A stretch of DNA of 64,000 bases from Paucimonas sp. (GTDB taxonomy: Bacteria > Pseudomonadota > Gammaproteobacteria > Pseudomonadales > Pseudomonadaceae): the NCBI GenBank assembly GCA_031253995.1, contig JAIRVG010000065.1:124001-188000 (forward strand), read 5' to 3'. A model generated the notes under the pieces. That model was not told where the DNA came from. It saw only the letters and a list, made by a program, of their open reading frames with translations, and did no database searches. The stretch's first letter is position 1; each line of letters opens with the position of its first letter. Shown here piece after piece: positions 57,642 to 64,000 of this stretch. The position numbers and the translations under genes were made by a program.

Positions 57642-59288
57642 ATGCAGTCCGCCTACACCGTCCTCATCCTGCTGATGCTGGTCAGTGTCTCCAAGCTGGT
57701 GGGGCGGATGATCCCGCTGCCGTTGCCGCTGGTGCAGATCGCCGCCGGGGCCTTGCTGGCCTGGCCGACCCTTGGCCTGCACGTGGCCCTCGACCCGGAG
57801 CTGTTCCTCTTCCTGTTCCTGCCGCCCCTGCTGTTTTCCGATGGCTGGCGCATGCCCAAGCGCGAGCTCTGGCGCCTGCGCGGCCCGATCCTGACCCTGG
57901 CGGTGGGGCTGGTGCTGTTCACCGTGGTTGGCGCCGGCTACTTCATCCACTGGCTTATCCCGAGCATCCCGCTGCCGGTGGCCTTCGCCCTGGCCGCCGT
58001 GCTGTCGCCCACCGACGCCGTGGCGGTCTCGGCGATCACCCAGGACCGCCTGCCGACGCCGTTGATGCACATGCTCCAGGGCGAGGCGCTGATGAACGAC
58101 GCCTCGGGCCTGGTGACCTTCAAGTTCGCCCTGGCCGCCGCCATCACCGGGGTGTTTTCCCTGACCGAGGCCAGCCTGACCTTCGTCCTGGTGGCACTGG
58201 GCGGCCTGGCCATCGGCGTGGCCCTGAGCTGGCTGGTAGGGCGCCTGCGTACCTGGATGATCGCCCGCGGCTGGGACGACCCGGCCACCCATGTGGTGTT
58301 CATGTTGTTGCTGCCGTTTGCCGCCTATGTCCTGGCCGAGCGCCTTGGTGCATCCGGCATTCTCTCTGCGGTGGCGGCCGGCATGATGCAGAGCTGGCTC
58401 GACCTGCTGCCACGCCAGACCAGCACGCGGCTGCTCAACCGCAGCGTCTGGTCGTTGCTGGAGTTTGCCTTCAACGGCCTGATCTTCCTCCTGCTGGGCC
58501 TGCAACTGCCGGACATCATCAAGGCAGTCACCAGCCATGAAGCCTCGCTGTGGCCGACCCTGGCCTGGCGCTGCCTGGACGTGGTGGCGATCTTCGGCGT
58601 GCTGGTGCTGCTGCGCTATGTCTGGGTACAGAGCATCTGGCGCCTGATCGGTCAGGTGCGACGCTGGCGTGGCAAGTCGGAGCTGGTGCTGTTGCCCGAT
58701 GCGCGGTCCTGCTGGCTGCTGACCCTTGGCGGGGTGCGTGGGGCGGTGACCCTGGCAGGTGTGATGTCGGTGCCGCTGCTGATCAGTGCGGGCACGGGAT
58801 TCCCGGAGCGCGACCTGCTGATCTTCATCGCCGCCGGGGTGATCCTGCTGTCGCTGGTGGCGGCCTGTGTGTCCTTGCCATTGCTGTTGCGCGGGGTGCA
58901 GAAGAGCCCCGACGACACCCTGCAACAGGAAGCCGACGAAGCCTGGCGGCGCACGGCCGAAGCGGCAATCCACGCGTTGGAAGCGGAAGAAACCGCAGAG
59001 CCCGGTGCTGCCCAGGATGCCGCCCAGGCCGCGCTGGCCGCCGAACTCAAGGCACGGCTGATGGCCGAGTACCGCCAGCAACTGGACGCCTACAACGACA
59101 GCGCCGAAGCCCGGGCCCTGGCCGCACAGATGGACCAGCTGGAGCGGCGCCTGCGCTTGCGTGCGCTGCGGGCGCAGCGGCTGGAGTTGTATCGGTTGCA
59201 TCGGCATCACGAAGTGGGTGACGACGTGGTGCGCAGGGTGCTGGGCGAGCTGGACCTGAGCGAGGCGAACCTGGGACAGGTGAAATGA
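57642..59288 (+). CDS. CPA1-family Na+/H+ antiporter
   Basis: 548 aa. About twelve TM helices in the first 410 residues with the ion-site motifs VLSPTDAVAVSAI and LMNDASGLVTFKF (the Asn-Asp pair), then GVRGAVTLAGVMSVPLL. A cytoplasmic helical tail about 425-548 is Ala/Glu-rich and likely regulatory. NhaP/YjcE-type electroneutral or electrogenic exchange of sodium or potassium for protons. RBS AGGAAA. Confidence 0.92.
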   Translation: MQSAYTVLILLMLVSVSKLVGRMIPLPLPLVQIAAGALLAWPTLGLHVALDPELFLFLFLPPLLFSDGWRMPKRELWRLRGPILTLAVGLVLFTVVGAGYFIHWLIPSIPLPVAFALAAVLSPTDAVAVSAITQDRLPTPLMHMLQGEALMNDASGLVTFKFALAAAITGVFSLTEASLTFVLVALGGLAIGVALSWLVGRLRTWMIARGWDDPATHVVFMLLLPFAAYVLAERLGASGILSAVAAGMMQSWLDLLPRQTSTRLLNRSVWSLLEFAFNGLIFLLLGLQLPDIIKAVTSHEASLWPTLAWRCLDVVAIFGVLVLLRYVWVQSIWRLIGQVRRWRGKSELVLLPDARSCWLLTLGGVRGAVTLAGVMSVPLLISAGTGFPERDLLIFIAAGVILLSLVAACVSLPLLLRGVQKSPDDTLQQEADEAWRRTAEAAIHALEAEETAEPGAAQDAAQAALAAELKARLMAEYRQQLDAYNDSAEARALAAQMDQLERRLRLRALRAQRLELYRLHRHHEVGDDVVRRVLGELDLSEANLGQVK

Positions 59289-59291
59289 AGC

Positions 59292-59319
59292 CGCGCAACG
59301 GAGTGGTGCCCGTTGCGCG
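59292..59319. terminator. Hairpin between the antiporter and EF-hand genes
   Basis: CGCGCAACGG / CCGTTGCGCG, 10-base stem, 8-base loop, right after the antiporter stop. It shares GCGCAAC and GTTGCGCGCC with the hairpin at 60066-60097 on the other side of the EF-hand gene. Confidence 0.6.
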
Positions 59320-59341
59320 CCTGGCTCATGGCTGATGACGT

Positions 59342-59995
59342 TCAAGCTCCGGAGATCAAGTCCAGATAGTAGTCCTTGAGGTATTCGACGAAGGAAATCT
59401 GGCTATCGTTGTTGAGGTTGATCTTCTTGATGAGGCCTTGCAGGTCTTCCTTGGTCAGATAGGGCCCGATCGCCTCGCTGAACTCCTTGACGGTCACTTT
59501 TCCATCGTTGTTCGAGTCCTTTTGCATCAGTTCGCCGAGGATCCTTTGCAGTTGCTCGTCGCTGAGTGCCTTCGATCCTGCGCGACCCACTTCCAGGCCC
59601 TTGAACGCTTCAAGGTTGGACAACTGGCCGTCGCCGTCGATATCGAGTTCCTTGAAGGCGAGCTCGTACAGCTTGCGTTGCGCCGCGGTCAGGTCCAGGT
59701 CCTTGCTCAGCGCCGCGATGAATTCGGCGCAGGTGACCTTGCCGTTCTTGTCGGCATCCCAGCTGTCGAGCTTGTTCTGGATGGCGATCAGGTCGGGCAG
59801 CTCGGACCTTTCGATGAAGGTGTTGCGGTTCTTGTCCATCACATGGAGCAGGTAGTCGACCGAGCTCGCGCTGTAGCCCTTTGCGACCAGCATGTTGCTC
59901 AGCATGTAGGTGCTCATCTTGTCCACGCCGCTCAGCATTGGATTCTTGGCGTCGGTACCCATGATTGCCATGACCGCTTGGAGAGTTGCTTCCAT
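59342..59995 (-). CDS. Cytoplasmic-type protein with five EF-hand loops
   Basis: 217 aa. Twelve-residue EF loops start at D54 (DKNRNTFIERSE), D80 (DADKNGKVTCAE), D118 (DIDGDGQLSNLE), D160 (DSNNDGKVTVKE) and N193 (NLNNDSQISFVE). Loops 2-4 are fully canonical, with Asp/Asn at 1, 3, 5, Gly at 6 and Glu at 12; loop 1 is near-canonical and loop 5 has Asn at 1 and Ser at 6. No signal peptide, lipobox or membrane helix, so it is a calmodulin/calerythrin-like soluble calcium sensor or buffer. ATG at 59995 with AAGGTGG upstream; longer starts add no domain. Likely accessory; function unknown. Confidence 0.85.
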   Translation of the reverse strand: MEATLQAVMAIMGTDAKNPMLSGVDKMSTYMLSNMLVAKGYSASSVDYLLHVMDKNRNTFIERSELPDLIAIQNKLDSWDADKNGKVTCAEFIAALSKDLDLTAAQRKLYELAFKELDIDGDGQLSNLEAFKGLEVGRAGSKALSDEQLQRILGELMQKDSNNDGKVTVKEFSEAIGPYLTKEDLQGLIKKINLNNDSQISFVEYLKDYYLDLISGA

Positions 59996-60065
59996 GTCGC
60001 CACCTTCGAAGGTTTGCCAGCCTCGGCAAGGCTGCAGCGAAGACAGTTTTCGGCGGGAAACCAAA

Positions 60066-60097
60066 GCGCGCAACTGACAGAAATATCAGTTGCGCGC
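60066..60097. repeat. Hairpin upstream of the EF-hand gene, partner of 59292-59319
   Basis: GCGCGCAACTGA / TCAGTTGCGCGC, perfect 12-base stem with an 8-base loop, 71 bases upstream of the EF-hand start. Right arm and following bases GTTGCGCGCC are identical to the other hairpin. Confidence 0.7.
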
Positions 60098-60284
60098 CGG
60101 GAAAAACCTGCTTCGGTTGCTGGGTTGCCAGCGACAGGGCCATCAGTCGCGATATGAATATGCAGGTCAAGTGAAGTTCTGTGGGCGCTTCATGGCGATT
60201 CTCTGGAGAAACCCGCAACCCTCTACTTCGAGGCGTTCCAAGGACATAGCCTCTGGCCATCTCTGTCTGCCTTGAGGTTTCACC

Positions 60285-60944
60285 ATGTCTTTCGATTTCC
60301 GTCATTGGCTGGCGCTCGCCTGCCTGTTGCCTGCGCTGGTGTTTTTCGCGATCAGCTACGACATGCCGCTGTTCAACGATCCAGCGCGCCTGCGGGCGAT
60401 CCACCCGAATGAAAAGGGCACGGACTACAGCCTCAAGAAAGAGCAGTTCGACCAAGCCGTGAGTGAAGAACTCACCCCCAGGCTCAAGCATCAAGATCGT
60501 GCGCTGTGCTTCCTGATGCTGGCGTTCCTGGTGTTGCAGGTGCCTCGTCGTCTGCGTTCCATCGCAGCCAGCCGTGCGCGTCTGCTGGCCTACGGGTGCG
60601 GGGTGGTCATCGTGTTTCCCGTCCTGGCGATCGATCAGGTACAGCGGAACCACGAGCGTGGCTTGTTCCCGGAATGGTCTGACAGCCTGGGGCCGCTCAT
60701 CGTGATGACGATGGTCCTGGACGTGCTCTTTCTGTTGATACTGGCGCCGTTTCTGTATCGAACCTGGCGGGGCCTGCAAGGGGCGGGGAAGATTTTCAAG
60801 GGTGCAGCAGCAGTTCTTGGGTTGGCGAGCCTGGTACTGGCAGCCCGCGGTCTCTGGTCCGGGGATTATGTCCTGTTGGCAACCGAGGGCCTGCAGACCC
60901 TGTTCTTCGCCTGGTTCCTGCTCGGCACGCTAGCGCGGCGCTGA
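60285..60944 (+). CDS. Small integral membrane protein, unknown
   Basis: 219 aa. Predicted TM segments near 8-25 (WLALACLLPALVFFAIS), 76-87, 103-118 (GCGVVIVFPVLAID), 137-156 (LIVMTMVLDVLFLLILAPFL), 172-189 and a C-terminal one, with a soluble loop about 30-70. No recognised domain. It follows the EF-hand locus in divergent orientation (289 bases), and is next to dapC. Not in the backbone I know at this position, so probably accessory. Confidence 0.65.
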   Translation: MSFDFRHWLALACLLPALVFFAISYDMPLFNDPARLRAIHPNEKGTDYSLKKEQFDQAVSEELTPRLKHQDRALCFLMLAFLVLQVPRRLRSIAASRARLLAYGCGVVIVFPVLAIDQVQRNHERGLFPEWSDSLGPLIVMTMVLDVLFLLILAPFLYRTWRGLQGAGKIFKGAAAVLGLASLVLAARGLWSGDYVLLATEGLQTLFFAWFLLGTLARR

Positions 60945-60966
60945 GGCCATCAGCGCCGCACCATCA

Positions 60967-62163
60967 TCAACCTTCGATAAACGCGCGAATCCGTTTCGCT
61001 GCCTCGACGCACTCGGCCAGCGGCGCGACCAGCGCCATGCGCACCCGGCCAGCGCCCGGGTTGACCCCGTCGACATCGCGGGACAGGTACGAGCCCGGCA
61101 CCACGGTCACGTGCTGCTGCTCGAACAGGTCGCGGCAGAACGCTGCGTCGTCATTGCCCGGAACCTTGGCCCACAGGTAGAAACCACCGTCCGGCTTCTG
61201 CACGTCGAGCACCGGGGCGAGAATCTCCAGCACGGCGTCGAACTTCTCGCGGTACAGGTCGCGGTTGTCGCGCACATGGGCTTCGTCGTTCCAGGCGGCG
61301 ATGCTCGCCAGCTGGGTCTGCACCGGCATGGCGCAGCCGTGGTAGGTGCGGTACAGCAGGAAGCCCTTGAGGATCTCGGCATCACCGGCGACGAAGCCGG
61401 AACGCAGGCCCGGCAGGTTGGAACGCTTGGACAGGCTGTGGAACACCACGCAGCGCTTGAAGTCGCTGCGGCCCAGTTCGGCGCAGGCGCTCAGCAGGCC
61501 CGGCGGTGGGCTCTGCTCGTCGAAGTACAGCTCGCTGTAGCACTCGTCGGCGGCAATGATGAAGTCGTACTGGTCGGCCAGGGCGATCAGCTTCTTCAGG
61601 GTCTCCAGCGGCACCAGCGCGCCGGTAGGGTTGCCCGGCGAGCACAGGAAGAGGATCTGGCAACGCTGCCAGACGTCCACCGGCACCGCGTCGAAGTCCG
61701 GGTTGAAGCCGTTGCTGTCCAGGCACGCCAGGTAATGCGGCTTGGCCCCGGCCAGCAGGGCCGCGCCCTCGTAGATCTGGTAGAACGGGTTCGGGCTGAC
61801 GATCAGGCCGTCGTCACTGCGATTGACCACCGCCTGGGTGAAGGAGAACAGCGCCTCGCGGGTGCCGTTGACCGGCAGCACGTGACGGGCGGCATCGAGC
61901 CAGCCGGCCGGCACGCCGAAGCGGCGCTCGCACCAGTTGGCGATCGACTCGCGCAGGGCCGGCAGGCCCAGGGTGGTCGGGTACACCGCCATCTGGTCGA
62001 GGTTGTCGGCCAGGGCCTTGGCCACGAAAGCTGGCGAAGTGTGCTTCGGCTCACCGATCGACAGCGCGATGGCGCGCTTGTCCGCCGCCGGCGTGACGCC
62101 GCCGAGCAGGGCACGGAGTTTCTCGAACGGGTAGGGCTGAAGCTGGTTCAAAGCGTTGTTCAT
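60967..62163 (-). CDS. dapC: Succinyldiaminopimelate transaminase
   Basis: 398 aa, class I/II PLP aminotransferase. PLP Lys in FHSLSKRSNLPGLRSGFV, upstream FLCSPGNPTGALVPL and AADECYSELYFDEQ, C-terminal RVRMALVAPLAECVEA. DapC converts N-succinyl-2-amino-6-oxopimelate to N-succinyl-L,L-DAP with glutamate. It follows glnD by 23 bases in the same leftward unit, as in P. aeruginosa (PA3659-PA3658). Confidence 0.93.
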   Translation of the reverse strand: MNNALNQLQPYPFEKLRALLGGVTPAADKRAIALSIGEPKHTSPAFVAKALADNLDQMAVYPTTLGLPALRESIANWCERRFGVPAGWLDAARHVLPVNGTREALFSFTQAVVNRSDDGLIVSPNPFYQIYEGAALLAGAKPHYLACLDSNGFNPDFDAVPVDVWQRCQILFLCSPGNPTGALVPLETLKKLIALADQYDFIIAADECYSELYFDEQSPPPGLLSACAELGRSDFKRCVVFHSLSKRSNLPGLRSGFVAGDAEILKGFLLYRTYHGCAMPVQTQLASIAAWNDEAHVRDNRDLYREKFDAVLEILAPVLDVQKPDGGFYLWAKVPGNDDAAFCRDLFEQQHVTVVPGSYLSRDVDGVNPGAGRVRMALVAPLAECVEAAKRIRAFIEG

Positions 62164-62186
62164 CGGCGCAAGGTCTCGTCAATGCA

Positions 62187-64000
62187 TTAAATGGTCAGGC
62201 GAAAGGATTCGATTCCGCTGGCCTGGTCGACCCGCAACTGTTCGACGATCGCGTCCTGCAGGCGGCTGCACAGTTGGGGGTCGGAAAGCGGCTGGTTGTC
62301 GGCGTCGGTGATGAAGAACACGTCTTCCACGCGCTCGCCCAGGGTGGCGATCTTGGCGTTCTGCAGCGACAGGTCGAAGTCCAGGAAGATCTTGCCGATC
62401 CGCGCCAGCAGGCCGGGGCGGTCGGGGGCGATGATTTCGAGGATGGTCACCGGGCGCTGGGCGTCGTTGAGGATGGTCACCTGGGGGGCGAAGTTGAAGT
62501 GCTTCAGCTGCCGCGGCACCCGGCGATGGATGATGCTCGGGTAGTCGTCCGGGTTGCGCAGGGCGTCGGTCAGGCCTTCGCGGATCTGCTTGACCCGCTG
62601 CGGGTTGTCGCCGATGGAGCCACCATCGTTGTCCAGCACGATATAGGTGTCGAGGGTGAACTGGCTGCTGGAGGTGATGATCCGCGCGTCATGGATGTTC
62701 AGGTTGAGCTGGTCCATGGCCGCCACGGTCACGGCGAAGAAGTCGTGCTGGTCGGGGGCGTAGATGAAGATCTGCGTGCCGCCCTCGAATTCGCGCTGGG
62801 TGGTTTCCTTGATCAGCACCAGCGGGCCGCCGTCGGCCGGCTGCTGGAGGATCGCGTCGGAGTGCCAGGCAACGTCGGCGGCGGTGTGGCGCAGGAAATA
62901 GTCGTCGCCCAGTTGCGACCAGAGCTGCTCGACATCGTCCTGGTCGTTGCCTTCGCGGACCAGGATGTCCAGGGCCGCGCTCTGGGTGTGGCGGATCTGC
63001 TCTTCGCGGTCCAGCGGGTTTTCCAGGCCGCGGCGGATGGCGCGCTTGGTCTCGGTGTAGAGCTGGCGCAGCAGGCTGGCACGCCAGGAGTTCCACAGGC
63101 TGGGGTTGGTGGCGTTGATGTCGGCCACGGTCAGCACGTAGAGGTAGTCCAGGTGCACCTGGTCGCCGACCAGCTGGGCGAAGTCGTGGATCACCTGTGG
63201 GTCGGAGAGGTCCTTGCGCTGCGCGGTGGTGGACATCACCAGGTGGTTCTGCACCAGCCAGACGATCAGGCGGCTGTCCCAGGCCGGCAACTGGTGCCGT
63301 GCGCAGAAGGTCGCGGCGTCCACCGCGCCAATCTCGGAGTGGTCGCCCTGGCGACCCTTGCCGATGTCGTGGTAGAGCCCGGCGAGGTAGATCAGCTCCG
63401 GCTTGGGCAGGCGGCCCATGAGCTTGCTGGCCAGCGGGAATTTCTCCGAAACCGGCGTGTACTGCAGTTTGCGCAGGTGCTTGATCAGGTTCAGGGTGTG
63501 GGCGTCCACCGTATAGATGTGGAACAGGTCGTGCTGCATCTGCCCGACGATCAGGCCGAACTCCGGCAGGTAGCGGCCGAGGATGCCGTAGCGGTTCATC
63601 CGCCGCAGGTTGCGGTGGATGCCGATCTCGCACTTGAACAGCTCGATGAACAGGCTGGTGTTGCGGATGTCGTTGCGGAAATCGTCGTCGATCAGGTGGC
63701 GGTATTCGCGCAGCAGGCGGATGGTGTCGGCGCGCACGCCCTTGATTTCCGGGTGCTGGGCCATCAGCACGAAGATTTCCAGCATGGCGAACGGGGTGCG
63801 CTTGAACACGTTCGGGCGCACCGCCTCGATATAGCCGTCGTGCAGCTGGAAGCGCGGGTTCAACGGCTGGGTGGTGGTAGCGCTGTCGTCGGTGAGGATG
63901 ACTTCCTCGAAATGCTGGACGATCAGGTCGCTCAGCTCGGCGATGCTCAGTACCACCCGGTAGTACTGCTGCATGAACTGCTCGATGGCGCGCTTGGGGT
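62187..64000 (-). CDS. glnD: [Protein-PII] uridylyltransferase / uridylyl-removing enzyme (partial, N-terminus off the right edge)
   Basis: The window holds the C-terminal 604 or so residues; the frame stays open to base 64000 (PKRAIEQFMQQYYRVV). Visible: the central helical PII uridylyltransferase region, the HD phosphohydrolase domain (YLAGLYHDIGKGRQGDHSEI) that removes UMP, and two C-terminal ACT domains (FAVTVAAMDQLNLNIHDARI; LLARIGKIFLDFDLSLQNAK) that sense glutamine. The N-terminal nucleotidyltransferase domain is outside. Couples nitrogen status to PII and glutamine synthetase. Confidence 0.96.
   Translation of the reverse strand, partial: PKRAIEQFMQQYYRVVLSIAELSDLIVQHFEEVILTDDSATTTQPLNPRFQLHDGYIEAVRPNVFKRTPFAMLEIFVLMAQHPEIKGVRADTIRLLREYRHLIDDDFRNDIRNTSLFIELFKCEIGIHRNLRRMNRYGILGRYLPEFGLIVGQMQHDLFHIYTVDAHTLNLIKHLRKLQYTPVSEKFPLASKLMGRLPKPELIYLAGLYHDIGKGRQGDHSEIGAVDAATFCARHQLPAWDSRLIVWLVQNHLVMSTTAQRKDLSDPQVIHDFAQLVGDQVHLDYLYVLTVADINATNPSLWNSWRASLLRQLYTETKRAIRRGLENPLDREEQIRHTQSAALDILVREGNDQDDVEQLWSQLGDDYFLRHTAADVAWHSDAILQQPADGGPLVLIKETTQREFEGGTQIFIYAPDQHDFFAVTVAAMDQLNLNIHDARIITSSSQFTLDTYIVLDNDGGSIGDNPQRVKQIREGLTDALRNPDDYPSIIHRRVPRQLKHFNFAPQVTILNDAQRPVTILEIIAPDRPGLLARIGKIFLDFDLSLQNAKIATLGERVEDVFFITDADNQPLSDPQLCSRLQDAIVEQLRVDQASGIESFRLTI

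Overview
The window is a high-GC chromosomal segment of a Pseudomonas of the fluorescens/putida/protegens type. Evidence for this is the complete Wsp cluster followed by prfB-lysS, REP/REPIN palindromes, and a gene order that, from memory, matches the P. aeruginosa PA3702-PA3657 backbone (wspR, prfB, lysS, TetR, lipoproteins, ppc, adk, tsaB, rsmJ, mexJK-like pump, plsB, tcdA-csd, dapD, dapC, glnD). A block matching PA1159-PA1163 (csp, hypothetical, rlmA, dapE, ndvB) is spliced in. No phage, transposase, rRNA, tRNA or CRISPR was seen.

Layout. 1-5.5 kb: leftward trans-4-hydroxyproline catabolic operon (permease, Ldh-type reductase, epimerase, DapA-like deaminase cut by the window edge) with a divergent PAS-AraC regulator. 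5.7-6.4 kb: DUF533/TerB-like protein. 6.5-14.9 kb: wspABCDEFR, the surface-sensing chemosensory system that makes c-di-GMP. 15.1-17.8 kb: prfB, with its programmed +1 frameshift, and lysS. 17.9-21.7 kb: TetR, a lipoprotein, a DUF1704/QEGLA putative metallopeptidase, a lipoprotein hydrolase and a small membrane protein. 21.8-24.3 kb: solitary Phd-type antitoxin, OmpA-like and DUF4398 lipoproteins and a conserved small protein. 24.4-33.1 kb: ppc, adk, tsaB, small conserved genes, a DUF72 protein, a PEP-mutase family enzyme, an extensin-like protein, an internally duplicated protein and rsmJ. 33.2-38.6 kb: accessory block with TetR, tautomerase and SDR divergent from a LysR, then DJ-1 and ABM monooxygenase divergent from a second LysR, then another solitary Phd antitoxin with a toxin stump. 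38.8-42.9 kb: MexJK-like RND efflux pair. 43-57.4 kb: DUF4197, YbaY, plsB, csp, rlmA, dapE, ndvB, tcdA, csdE-csdA, dapD, ArsC-like protein and pncA. 57.6-64 kb: Na+/H+ antiporter, a five-EF-hand protein flanked by matching hairpins, a membrane protein, dapC and glnD (cut by the right edge).

Functional links. dapD, dapC and dapE give three consecutive steps of the succinylase route to diaminopimelate and lysine. tsaB and tcdA-csdA-csdE serve t6A formation and its cyclisation to ct6A in tRNA. Wsp (c-di-GMP) and NdvB (periplasmic glucans) both bear on biofilm life.

The least ordinary material is the EF-hand gene between paired hairpins, two antitoxin genes that each retain a different end of a lost RelE-like toxin, a conserved-looking DUF1704 metal site, an SDR that has lost its catalytic Tyr, and a four-copy intergenic inverted-repeat family.
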